Shown one piece after another: positions 16,452 to 25,393 of a stretch of DNA of 54,031 bases; the first letter of the stretch is position 1, and each line of letters begins with the position of its first letter. Source of the DNA: Opitutales bacterium (GTDB lineage: Bacteria; Verrucomicrobiota; Verrucomicrobiia; Opitutales; T3Sed10-336); assembly GCA_007130045.1 (NCBI GenBank), contig SLTG01000004.1, positions 1 to 54,031 on the forward strand. The letters are read 5' to 3'. The translations under genes were made by a program, and so were the position numbers. A model generated the notes under the pieces. That model had not been told where the DNA came from. It worked only from the letters and a program-made list of their open reading frames with translations, and ran no database searches.

Positions 16452-19301
16452 ATGCAGCTTGAGCGACACTTCATATCCCGTGAAAAGGATCTTCCCACGC
16501 AGGCCGCAGGGTATCTTGCGCGCGACTGGGCCGAAGGGAATATCGACCTTGCTTCCGACTTGATCGTGGTTTCGAGCCGTCAGGCCGGGAGGCGTCTCAG
16601 GGAGGCGCTGGCCGTTCGGGCCGCTTCCCGAGACGGCGCGGTTTTTCCTCCGCTGGTGGTGACGCCGGAGTTCCTGCTTACGCATGCTCTCGATAAGCAC
16701 CGGATTGCAGGCGCGGCGGATTCGCTGCTTGCGTGGACAAATGTGCTTCAGGAAGTTGAGCTCGATTCCTGTGCGGCGCTCTTTCCTTCGGCGCCCCAGC
16801 GGCGCGACTTTCCATGGGCGCTCAGAACGGCCCGTGAATTCATGCGGGTGAAGAAACTTCTTGGTGAAGGCGGGTTGCGAATGGAGGACGTGGCCGCGCG
16901 AATGCCGGGGGAATTCGGGGAAAGCGAACGGTGGCGGGAAATCGGCCGGCTCGAACGCCTTTATCGCGGGGAGTTGGCGGGGTGGGGATTGCAGGATGCC
17001 GAGGAGGCGAAAATCGGGTTCGCCGGCGACCCGAAGCTTCCCGATCAGGTCGAGCGGGTCGTATTGCTGGCTGTGCCTGATCTCCTGCCGGCGGCGTTGT
17101 CGGTGCTTGAACATGTCGCATCGGCGATTCCTATCGAGGTCGTGATTTACTGCGAGGAGGAGCGGGGCGATTACTTCGATCAATGGGGACGACCGTTGCC
17201 GGAGAAGTGGGAGGCGAGCGAGCTTGAGGCCGGCCCGGATGACGGGCAATTGCATCTCGGCGGAGGTCCGGAGGATCAGGCGTCCAGAACGGCGAGCCTG
17301 TTGGCGGTGTGCAGGGATCCGGCGGCATCGGCCGCGATCGCCGCCCCCGACGCGGAGGTGATTCCTTTCCTCGAGCGGATGCTCCCGCAGCAATGCGGGG
17401 TCAACGGCTACAATCCCGAAGGGTTTTCCGTGAAATCCGAGGAATTGTATGTCGTGCTCGGCGCCTTCCGCGACCTGATGAGGTATCCGGGGTTTTCGGT
17501 TTCCGGCGATTTGCTGCGCTGTCCGCTGTTTTTCCGGTACCTGGAGAGCCTGAGTGGATTGCCGGGCGCCCCCGAAATGTTTCGGTGCTGGGATGCCTTT
17601 CACCAGCGCCATCTTCCGGGAGATATCGACGACGCTTTTCGATTGGCTCGAAATGACGAAGCCGGCGCCTCGGTCGTTCGGCGGATTATCGAAGTGATCG
17701 GAGAGTTGCTCAAAGAATTGTCGGGCGGTCCGCTTTGGGAGGTTCTTCCCGCGGTCATGCAGCGATTGCACGGAGGCCGCCATTTCGACGAAGACGACGC
17801 ATCCGATCGGCGCTATGCGACCGTGGCCGGGGAGTTGATGGCTTTGCTGAGCGAACTTCGGGGATCGGCGGCAGCCGAATCGCTTCCGCGCGGCGCGGAC
17901 GGATTGGAGTTGGTTCTGGCGTTGCTTGGAGAGAAACGGATCGAAGAGGAGCGACCCGAGCGGGCCGTTGACTTGCAGGGATGGCTGGAATTGTTGTGGG
18001 AGAACGCACCCTGCCTGATTCTGACAGGAATAAACGAACACAGCGTCCCGGAATCGATCACCGGAGATCCCTTTGTGCCCGAGTCGCTGCGCCAGGCGCT
18101 GGGATTGAAAAACAATCGCGCGCGCCTTGCCCGGGACCTGTACATTTTCGAATCGCTTTTCCGTTCGCGTCGCGATCGCGGACGGGTCGATGTCGTTTGC
18201 GGGAAGACCAGCGAAGCCGGCGATCCATTGCGTCCGTCCCGCCTCTTGTTGCGCTGCCCGAAGGATACGCTGCCCGACCGGGTTGCCCGTTTGTTTGCGG
18301 ATGCCCCGGTATCCGGGATCCGGGCGCCGTGGACGAGTCCCTGGAGACTCGCGCCCCGTACCGCCGCACATCCGGAGACGATCAGCGTCACGCAGTTTGC
18401 CCGTTATCTTCAGTGCCCGTTTCGATACTATCTGACGGAGGTGCTCGAAATGGAGCCCATGGACCCGCGGAAGGCGGAAATGGACGATGCGGAGTTCGGT
18501 AACATCTGTCACCGGGTGCTCGAAGAGTTCGGGAACGATCATCGATTGAAACACAGCGAGGATCCCGCCGAGATAGGGGATTTTTTCGAGGACCGGTTAA
18601 ACCGGCTCTTTACCGGCAGGTACGGAAGACACCTGTCGGCGCCGCTTATGATTCAGAAAGAGGCCGCCGCCCAGCGGCTTGCCCGCCTGGCTCGCGTCCA
18701 GGCGGAGGAGCGCGCGAACGGCTGGTTGATCGAGGAGGTGGAATGGACATTTCGTGAACAGCCCGGACTCTCGATCGGCGGAATGCCGCTTCGGGGCAAG
18801 ATCGATCGGATTGAGAGAAACGAGCATACCGGACTGTATCGAATCATCGATTACAAGACCTCCGATAAGAGCAAGCCGCCCGAGACGGATCATTTCTCGG
18901 CGTTGAAGAAGACCGAAGACATTGGCGATTTTCCCGAGTACGCGGTATTTTCCAAAGAAGGAAAGGATTTCCGGTGGACCGGACTCCAGCTTCCGCTCTA
19001 CCGCCGGGCGGTCAGGGATCGGTGCGGCGACGAGGTTCAATGCGGTTACTTCAACCTCCCCAAGGCGGTAAGTGAGACCGGAGTTCGCCTCTGGGAGGAT
19101 TCGTCGCCGGATCTGATCGATTCGGCGATTCGGTGCGCGGAAGGAGTCGTGGCGGATCTGCGCCGGGGTCGTTTCTGGCCGCCGGCGGAATCGGTCGAGT
19201 ACGACGCGTTTGAAGAACTGTTCTTCGGGGATCCGGTTGGCATGGCAAGCCCGGAGCGGCTTCCCGGCGGATCGGCCGGAGACGAGGGGAGGGCGGAATG
19301 A
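16452..19301 (+). CDS. addB: AddB-type subunit of a helicase-nuclease (inactivated SF1 helicase fused to PD-(D/E)XK nuclease)
   Basis: 949 residues. The N-terminal half has the layout of an SF1 helicase (SDLIVVSSRQAGRRLREAL, AAIAAPDAEVIPFLERML) but no Walker A motif, as in the alphaproteobacterial-type AddB. The nuclease domain is C-terminal: TISVTQFARYLQCPFRYYL (near residue 645), FGNICHRVLEEF, then GKIDRIERNEHTGLYRIIDY followed by KTSDK, giving the D...DYKT metal-binding and catalytic residues. Only one Cys lies near the nuclease, so the AddB iron-sulfur cluster seems absent. With AddA it would resect double-strand breaks for RecA loading. It overlaps addA by 4 bases. Confidence 0.85.
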   Translation: MQLERHFISREKDLPTQAAGYLARDWAEGNIDLASDLIVVSSRQAGRRLREALAVRAASRDGAVFPPLVVTPEFLLTHALDKHRIAGAADSLLAWTNVLQEVELDSCAALFPSAPQRRDFPWALRTAREFMRVKKLLGEGGLRMEDVAARMPGEFGESERWREIGRLERLYRGELAGWGLQDAEEAKIGFAGDPKLPDQVERVVLLAVPDLLPAALSVLEHVASAIPIEVVIYCEEERGDYFDQWGRPLPEKWEASELEAGPDDGQLHLGGGPEDQASRTASLLAVCRDPAASAAIAAPDAEVIPFLERMLPQQCGVNGYNPEGFSVKSEELYVVLGAFRDLMRYPGFSVSGDLLRCPLFFRYLESLSGLPGAPEMFRCWDAFHQRHLPGDIDDAFRLARNDEAGASVVRRIIEVIGELLKELSGGPLWEVLPAVMQRLHGGRHFDEDDASDRRYATVAGELMALLSELRGSAAAESLPRGADGLELVLALLGEKRIEEERPERAVDLQGWLELLWENAPCLILTGINEHSVPESITGDPFVPESLRQALGLKNNRARLARDLYIFESLFRSRRDRGRVDVVCGKTSEAGDPLRPSRLLLRCPKDTLPDRVARLFADAPVSGIRAPWTSPWRLAPRTAAHPETISVTQFARYLQCPFRYYLTEVLEMEPMDPRKAEMDDAEFGNICHRVLEEFGNDHRLKHSEDPAEIGDFFEDRLNRLFTGRYGRHLSAPLMIQKEAAAQRLARLARVQAEERANGWLIEEVEWTFREQPGLSIGGMPLRGKIDRIERNEHTGLYRIIDYKTSDKSKPPETDHFSALKKTEDIGDFPEYAVFSKEGKDFRWTGLQLPLYRRAVRDRCGDEVQCGYFNLPKAVSETGVRLWEDSSPDLIDSAIRCAEGVVADLRRGRFWPPAESVEYDAFEELFFGDPVGMASPERLPGGSAGDEGRAE

Positions 19302-22300
19302 GTGCCTCCCGTATTCGGAACGAAATGATCCTGGCTTCCGCCGGTTCGGGAAAAACGTATCAACTGACCAATAGATATATTCAGTTGATGGCCCTGGGAG
19401 CGGCACCGGAACGGATCATCGCGCTTACTTTCACGCGGAAGGCGGCGGGGGAGTTTTTTGACGAGATTCTGAAGAAACTCGCGCGGGCCGGACGGGATCG
19501 GCCGGAGGCGGTGCGGCTTGCGGGCGCGATCGGTTGTCCGGATTTAGGGTGTCGGGAATTTCTGGATATGCTCGAGCGGGTGATCGACCGCATGCACCTC
19601 CTGGAACTGGGAACGCTGGACAGCTTCTTTTACCGGATTATCCGTAACTTTCCCTTCGAACTGGGCCTCTCGGGTCCGCCGGAGATTCTCGATGAAAACG
19701 CGGTGCGGACGGAGAAGCAGCGTGTGTACGATCATGTTTTTCATCATCCCGCGAGCCGCCACGATACCCGTAAGGCCTTTCTCGAGGCATTCAAGCAGGC
19801 GACGTGGGGAACGGAGGAGAAGCGCCTCGGCGCAAGGCTCGACCGTTTTATCGAGGAGAATCACGAAGTCTTTCTTCAGGCTCCCGAACCGGGTGCGTGG
19901 GGCAACCCGGATCGCATCTGGCCGGAGGGAAATGATTGGCTCGGCTTCAAGGGGAAGCCCGATGAGGATATCGAGACGCTGGCGACTCTGTTTGCCAACA
20001 GGGAGCTGACCGATCGCCAGCGCGAGACGGTGGAGAAGTTTCTGAGCGCATTAAGAGAATGGAGTCCCGGTGCGCCCTGGCTTACCGGGATGAAGCGACC
20101 GGTGACTAACGCCTTGAAGGTATTCGAACAACTCGAATCGGGTGAAGCCGACTACGTGATCGGCGGAAAGAAGCTCAGGATTGCCGGCGAGGAGTGCAGG
20201 CGTCTTGCTAACGTGATTCGCCGCCTCTTCGCGGCGGAACTCGAGACGAAGCTCCAGGTGACACGGGGGTTGTATGAGATCCTGAACGTTTATGAAACCG
20301 CTTACGGCGAGTTGGTTCGGGCGGGAGGACGACTGACTTTCGGAGATATCCTCATTCTCCTTTCGGGGACGCCGGGAGGCACGGCGCCCTGTCTCGGTCA
20401 GGGGAATCCGTCCGGAGACCGCCTTGCGATTGATTACCGGCTCGACGGGCGGTTCGATCACTGGTTGCTGGACGAGTTTCAGGATACGAGCAACGCCCAA
20501 TGGGCGGTCCTGCGTAACCTGATCGACGAAGTGGTTCAGGACGCGGAGGGGTGCCGGAGTTTCTTTTATGTCGGAGATGTCAAACAGGCGATCTTTGCCT
20601 GGCGGCAGGGCGACGTTCGTCTGTTTCGTGAGATATTCAATCATTACAACCAGGCGGCGCCTTCGGGAATCGTCGAGAGGCGGATGAGTGAATCGTGGAG
20701 GTCGGGTCCGGCCGTGATCGCAACGGTCAACCGTGTCTTCGATGATCATGCAGCAATGAGCGGGATGTTTCCGGAAGCGGCAGTCGCGCGCTGGCGGGAC
20801 GGATGGGATTCACACGAAGCGCGTCACCGGGATGCGAGCGGTTACGCGGCTTATTTCGAGGCAGCCGACGCGGAGGAGCAACACGCCCTGATACTGGAGA
20901 CACTTCGCGAGGTGCAGCCTCTGCGGCGCGGGCTTTCCTGCGCGGTTCTCGTTCAGAGCAACCGGAAGGCGAATGAGGTGGTTCACTACCTGCGTGAACA
21001 CGGCGACATGCCTGTCGCAAGCGAAACGGATATTCATCCGGGAGTGGATAATCCACTAGGGATTGCATTGCTCTCGCTGTTCAAGTGGGCCGCGTATCCG
21101 GGAGACAGTTACGCGCGGGAGCACGTACTGATGACGCCGTTTGGAGAGTTGATCAAGGCTCGCTTTCCCAGCGGAGTCGCGGCGATCAAATCGATTCTTG
21201 ACGGGATCCACCGCGAGGGATTCTCGGCGACCGCGGCGGAATGGTTTCGGCGGCTGGAGGAACATGGGGGGATCGAGCGATTCAGCCGCGGACGTTCGGA
21301 GATCATTATCGCCGCCGCGCGAAGGTTCGACAGGCAGGGCGGCCGCAACGTCGCCGATTTCATCGACTATATTTCAGCCTATTCGGTTCGCCAATCCGGA
21401 ACGGCGGAAACCGTCCAGGTGATGACGATTCACAAAGCGAAGGGACTGGGGTTCGATATGGTGATCCTGCCGCATCTCGAGGGGAACCGATTGGCCCGCC
21501 GTCGCGACGGAATGGGCGTTTGCCAGACCGAACACCGTGAAGTGGAGTGGGTTTTCGACCTTCCCACGAAGGAGATCGTGGAAAACGACGACGTTCTCGC
21601 CGCCTACGATCAAGTTGCGGCGGCGGATGCATGTTACGAGAGATTGTGCCAGCTTTACGTGGCGATGACCCGCACGAAAAGAGCGATGTACTTGATCGCG
21701 CCGCCGATGAAAGAGAATTCGCGCTCCGCGAATTTTATCAGATTGCTCAACGAGACGCTCATTTCGGGCGAAGCGACGAGCCGAAGGATCGGGGAGGCCG
21801 AGACGAAGGTTGTTTACGAGGAAGGGGACGCAGCGTGGCACGCGGGAATCGAGGCGATTGATGAGGTTCCGCGGTCGGGCGTCGTTGAAACGGGTGTGAT
21901 TGATTTCCCGAGGTGCGTGCGGCATCGACGGAAAACGCCGTCGAAGGCGAAGGCGCGGAAGATCAATGCGATAAGCCTGTTTTCGCTCGATTCACGCAAA
22001 AGCCTCGATTTCGGCACGCGCGTTCATGAGATCTTTGCCGGAATCGAGTGGTTTGACGAAGACACGGAATCGAGGATTCAATCGGCGATGTCGGAGGAAG
22101 ACGCTGCGCCGATGACGGTCGAGGCGTGCGGGGAGGTCCTGGAATGTTTACGCGTCGATGCCGTGCGACGTGTGCTTGGAAGGCCCGATCCGGGCGCGGA
22201 AGTCTGGAGGGAACGCGGGTTCGAGGTGATTTTACGCGATGAGTGGCTGACCGGAACGTTCGACCGGGTTACGATCGAAAAGGACGGGACCGGTCGCGTT

Positions 22301-22495
22301 TGTCGAGGAACCATTCTGGATTACAAAACCGATAAACTCGGCGAATCCTGCGACCTCGCTTCGGCGGCGAGCGAGTATTCCGAGCAGTTGAAAACATACA
22401 GGAGCGCGCTCGCGCGTATGACGGCTCTTCCCGAAAGCGAAATCGCCTGCAAGCTGCTCTTTACCCAGCTACGCCGGGTGGTGGATGTGGATTAG
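19298..22495 (+). CDS. addA: AddA-type UvrD-like helicase-nuclease
   Basis: 1065 residues. SF1A helicase motifs in order: Walker A LASAGSGKTYQL (near residue 12), Ia IIALTFTRKAAGEF, II LLDEFQDTSNAQW, III YVGDVKQAIFAWR, V VMTIHKAKGLGFDMVILP, VI LYVAMTRTKRAMYLI. The C-terminal nuclease has FGTRVHEIFAGIEW and TGTFDRV...GTILDYKTDK, the PD-(D/E)XK catalytic core. With AddB it processes DNA ends. The start ATG 19298 lies inside the last codons of addB (ATGA overlap) and is preceded by GGGAGGG, so the two are translationally coupled. Confidence 0.9.
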   Translation: MSASRIRNEMILASAGSGKTYQLTNRYIQLMALGAAPERIIALTFTRKAAGEFFDEILKKLARAGRDRPEAVRLAGAIGCPDLGCREFLDMLERVIDRMHLLELGTLDSFFYRIIRNFPFELGLSGPPEILDENAVRTEKQRVYDHVFHHPASRHDTRKAFLEAFKQATWGTEEKRLGARLDRFIEENHEVFLQAPEPGAWGNPDRIWPEGNDWLGFKGKPDEDIETLATLFANRELTDRQRETVEKFLSALREWSPGAPWLTGMKRPVTNALKVFEQLESGEADYVIGGKKLRIAGEECRRLANVIRRLFAAELETKLQVTRGLYEILNVYETAYGELVRAGGRLTFGDILILLSGTPGGTAPCLGQGNPSGDRLAIDYRLDGRFDHWLLDEFQDTSNAQWAVLRNLIDEVVQDAEGCRSFFYVGDVKQAIFAWRQGDVRLFREIFNHYNQAAPSGIVERRMSESWRSGPAVIATVNRVFDDHAAMSGMFPEAAVARWRDGWDSHEARHRDASGYAAYFEAADAEEQHALILETLREVQPLRRGLSCAVLVQSNRKANEVVHYLREHGDMPVASETDIHPGVDNPLGIALLSLFKWAAYPGDSYAREHVLMTPFGELIKARFPSGVAAIKSILDGIHREGFSATAAEWFRRLEEHGGIERFSRGRSEIIIAAARRFDRQGGRNVADFIDYISAYSVRQSGTAETVQVMTIHKAKGLGFDMVILPHLEGNRLARRRDGMGVCQTEHREVEWVFDLPTKEIVENDDVLAAYDQVAAADACYERLCQLYVAMTRTKRAMYLIAPPMKENSRSANFIRLLNETLISGEATSRRIGEAETKVVYEEGDAAWHAGIEAIDEVPRSGVVETGVIDFPRCVRHRRKTPSKAKARKINAISLFSLDSRKSLDFGTRVHEIFAGIEWFDEDTESRIQSAMSEEDAAPMTVEACGEVLECLRVDAVRRVLGRPDPGAEVWRERGFEVILRDEWLTGTFDRVTIEKDGTGRVCRGTILDYKTDKLGESCDLASAASEYSEQLKTYRSALARMTALPESEIACKLLFTQLRRVVDVD

Positions 22496-22827
22496 GCGGA
22501 TTCGCGAAACAGACTCAGAGCATGTTACCCCTCTGTGATGCTCGATTGACGTCGTTTTCGATGCAATCGTTGGGGTGTCGGCATGTGAAGCGCCCGACTC
22601 GAAGAGCGAAGGCCGGTTGGTTGCCCGGGGCGGCGGATAAATCCCAGAGGTCGCGTTCCGCCTTCGTGACGACCGACCTTGTTAATTCATTCCGATCAAG
22701 AGAAACAATAGATTGAATGATCATCGGGCAAGCAAGACCCGGTGCCGCCAAACGCGAGTCATGGCACGGCGAACACCTGCGACCGTCCCTCGTATTTCGG
22801 TTGTCTAAATATGTCGGGAGAGTCGGG
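22496..22827. other. Intergenic stretch between addA and a convergent gene
   Basis: About 330 bases with no supportable gene. It contains one copy of a dispersed repeat (22721-22808) described separately. No T-tailed hairpin was seen. Confidence 0.5.
22721..22808. repeat. Dispersed repeat R2, copy 1
   Basis: About 88 bases resembling 34471-34557. Shared blocks in order include TCATCGG, GCCAAACGC, AACAC, TGCGAC, GTCCCTCG and TTTCGGTTGTCT. It lies 3' of a plus-strand gene (addA), as does the other copy. Confidence 0.6.
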
Positions 22828-23316
22828 TCAGAAGCCCTGTTGCTGCAATTGCCGACTCAGCTCCTGCTGGAAGGCCTGCAAGTCTTCCTGGCTCGGCTTG
22901 TAGCCTTGTTCGGCCCCTTCAAGCATCAGGCGTCCCGCCTGATCCAATGCCCAATTGCTGGACTTGCCGTCGCTGAACGTCACCTTGCCGCTGACCACCG
23001 CGCCGGGCTTGGTGATACGGTCCAGCTCGACGGCGACTCCCTCCCGGCCTGCCGGTTCCAGGTCGGCGAATCCGGAGTCGTCCGTTTTCGGTTCCTGTGG
23101 CTTTGCCTCCCCATCGCCTTGAAGGTCGTCATTGGCGGAGGGTTTGGGCTCGTTTTCCGGGATTTCCAGGTTCAGGTCGTCAATCAGAAAACGGATGTCC
23201 AGATAGGTCAGGGAGACGCTGAACTCTTCATCCAGCTTTTTCTGGATGTCGGAAAGATTCAGCCCCTGAGAGACCCACTCCGTCACTTTCTGCTTCTGCT
23301 CATCTGTCAGGTCCAT
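22828..23316 (-). CDS. Conserved hypothetical protein
   Basis: 162 residues from ATG 23316. The first ~60 residues are a helical, HTH-like segment (LTDEQKQKVTEWVSQGLNLS, IQKKLDEEFSVSLTYLDIRF). A Pro/Asp/Glu-rich linker follows, then a compact beta domain, VVSGKVTFSDGKSSNWALDQ, followed by GRLMLEG. The C-terminus is Gln-rich (FQQELSRQLQQQGF). No enzyme motif is present. I believe similar proteins occur in other Verrucomicrobiota but cannot confirm it here. It lies after dnaA on the same strand. Confidence 0.65.
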   Translation of the reverse strand: MDLTDEQKQKVTEWVSQGLNLSDIQKKLDEEFSVSLTYLDIRFLIDDLNLEIPENEPKPSANDDLQGDGEAKPQEPKTDDSGFADLEPAGREGVAVELDRITKPGAVVSGKVTFSDGKSSNWALDQAGRLMLEGAEQGYKPSQEDLQAFQQELSRQLQQQGF

Positions 23317-23400
23317 ATAAACCCGTACCTTCCGACAAAAAAAGAGGCGTGGCCAGACAAAACTTGCGCGCGCAGGGAATCGGTTTTCGGGGCGGTCGCG

Positions 23401-23436
23401 TCAGGTGTCCGTTTCCGCATGGAAACGGACACCTGA
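23401..23436. repeat. Perfect 16-bp inverted repeat
   Basis: TCAGGTGTCCGTTTCC (23401-23416), loop GCAT, then its exact complement (23421-23436). It lies 32 bases after the dnaA stop on the minus strand. No T-run follows on either side, so a REP-like or transcript-stabilising role is as likely as termination. Confidence 0.75.
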
Positions 23437-23467
23437 CCCCTGCACACGGATCGACGTCAAGCCGGCT

Positions 23468-24880
23468 TCAGGAGTTTTTCGCCAATTGATTCTTCAGGTA
23501 TTCGACATTGGTCCGTATGGAATCCTCCTGGTCCATCATGTTTTCGACAGTTCGACAGGCGTACATGACCGTGCCGTGATCCCGGCCTCCGAACGCTTCG
23601 CCGATCTCCTGGAGAGAATTCTTTGTGAGGATCCTCGACAGGTACATGGCGATTTGCCGGGGAAAAGCGATATTGTTCGGCCGGCGTTTACTGACCATGT
23701 CTGACTGGCGCAGCTCATAGAAATCAACGACTTTTTTCTGGATCATCTCGATCGTGACTTGGTGCTGGGCTTCTTCCTGAAGAATATCGGCGAGCAGCCG
23801 TTCCACCGAAGTCAGGTCCAGGGACTGTCCCGTCAATCCCGAATAGCTGGCGACTTTGATCAGGGAGCCCTCAAGACGCCGGATGTTCTTGGTGATGCGC
23901 TTTGCGAGGAAATTGATGACTTCTTCCGAAACGCTGAACTGGAGGTTCTTCGCTTTGTTCCGGAGGATCGCAAGCCGCGTCTCAAAATCCGGCGCCTGGA
24001 TATCCGTAACGAGTCCCCACTGAAAACGGGAGATGAGCCGGCTCTCCAGTTTCTCGATCTCACTCGCCGGACGATCGCTCGTGAGCACGATCTGCTTCTG
24101 GGACTCGAACAGTTCGTTGAAGGTGTGGAAGAATTCCTCCTGGATCCGCTCTTTTCCGCTCAGGAAATGGATGTCGTCAATGAGAAGGATGTCCACGTGC
24201 CTGTACCGCTTCCGGAAGCGCGTCAGCGTGTTTTCCTGGATCGCGTTGATGAACTCGTTGGTGAATTTTTCCGACGAGACATAGGCGATCTTCGCGGCGT
24301 CGTTCCGTTTCAGAATCTGGTGGCCGACCGCCTGCATCAGATGCGTTTTTCCCAAGCCGGTATCCCCGTAGAGGAAGAGGGGATTGTAAGCCTGTGCCGG
24401 CGCCTGGCAGACAGCGACGCAGGCGGCGTGGGCCAACTGATTGTTCGAACCTACCACGTAATTTTCGAACGAGTTCCGTGGATTCAGAAGATAGGGCGTC
24501 TTCGGAGGTGCGGAGCCGTTGGCCGGTGACTTCGAACCGCGGGGTTGCGACGAGCGTTCCCCGGCGGCGTTGGCGCCCGACTTGCCTTTGGTGGACGCGG
24601 TTTTTACTGAGGTACGGGCGGCGCACCGCCGGAAAGTGATGCCGACGGGACGCCCGACGGCAATGCGCACTCGTTCTGCGATAATATCGCAATAATTATC
24701 TTGAAGCCAGAAAACCGCGAAATCGTTGGGAGCGCCGAGAACAAGAAAATCCTCCCCGCTTTCCACACAGAGCAAGGGCTCGAACCACATTTGATAAACG
24801 TCGGGCGAGAAGATTTCTCTGAGGTCGTCTTTTACTCCCTGCCAAATGTTTTTATTAACTTTAACTGTCGTTTCTATCAT
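23468..24880 (-). CDS. dnaA: Chromosomal replication initiator protein DnaA
   Basis: 470 residues from ATG 24880; a TTG just upstream is in frame. Domain I at the N-terminus (IWQGVKDDLREIFSPDVYQM), a Ser/Ala/Lys-rich linker (domain II), AAA+ domain with Walker A GDTGLGKTHLMQAVG, Walker B LLIDDIHFLSGKERIQEEFF and arginine finger region RLISRFQWGLV, then the DNA-binding domain with the DnaA signature FGGRDHGTVMYACRTVENM. It binds DnaA boxes and opens oriC. Candidate boxes lie directly upstream (24904-24912 and 25199-25207), consistent with an origin next to dnaA and autoregulation. Confidence 0.97.
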   Translation of the reverse strand: MIETTVKVNKNIWQGVKDDLREIFSPDVYQMWFEPLLCVESGEDFLVLGAPNDFAVFWLQDNYCDIIAERVRIAVGRPVGITFRRCAARTSVKTASTKGKSGANAAGERSSQPRGSKSPANGSAPPKTPYLLNPRNSFENYVVGSNNQLAHAACVAVCQAPAQAYNPLFLYGDTGLGKTHLMQAVGHQILKRNDAAKIAYVSSEKFTNEFINAIQENTLTRFRKRYRHVDILLIDDIHFLSGKERIQEEFFHTFNELFESQKQIVLTSDRPASEIEKLESRLISRFQWGLVTDIQAPDFETRLAILRNKAKNLQFSVSEEVINFLAKRITKNIRRLEGSLIKVASYSGLTGQSLDLTSVERLLADILQEEAQHQVTIEMIQKKVVDFYELRQSDMVSKRRPNNIAFPRQIAMYLSRILTKNSLQEIGEAFGGRDHGTVMYACRTVENMMDQEDSIRTNVEYLKNQLAKNS

Positions 24881-25393
24881 CAATTTACAGTTCCATTGAA
24901 AATTTATTCACAAGCGGCGAACTCTTCTGAGCCCCTGAATTCGGGGACGGCTGTCGACCAGACAACGGTATTGGAAACAATTACCCATTAATGCGAAGTT
25001 ATATGCAAGAAATGGTCGCATCATACGGTATGATCCATAACTTGTTTTTATTAAAAGTCTTATGATTCCAACCAAAGTTGAATAAAAAAGGGGGCTATGC
25101 CGCCCCGCGATCTGCCTCCGGTCGAGGCACCGCGTTGCAAGAACCGCCCTATATAACTTCCCTTACCGGAGTTTTTTCAATCTCAACTTTTTCACAAGTT
25201 ATTCACACCGTCTGTGCTGATAACTTTTCCCGGTTTCGCCACGATTCTGAAAGCCGCATATAAAGCTGATTTATGAGGGGAAACCCTAGTATCCGGTTGA
25301 CGGTACCACGACAAAAGGACCCCGGATAAAATTTCTGGCACCCAAACTGCTGAGACGATTTCCCCAGGGGAATCGACGGAACGAGCACCCGCC
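24881..25393. other. Candidate replication origin and dnaA promoter region
   Basis: About 510 bases between dnaA and hprK, more AT-rich than its surroundings, especially 24990-25090. Two exact TTATTCACA boxes (24904-24912 and 25199-25207) match the DnaA-box consensus TTATNCACA, and TTTTTCACA is near 25188. ATCATAC-G-GTATGAT (25020-25034) is a perfect palindrome that could be an operator. Only two strong boxes were found, so this may be just the dnaA control region. Confidence 0.4.
25081..25106 (-). terminator. Intrinsic terminator on the minus strand
   Basis: Read on the minus strand: GGGGC, loop GGCATA, GCCCC, then CTTTTTTATT. It would end transcripts coming from the lptC-lptA-lptB-hprK run before dnaA, about 290 bases after the hprK stop. 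Confidence 0.65.
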
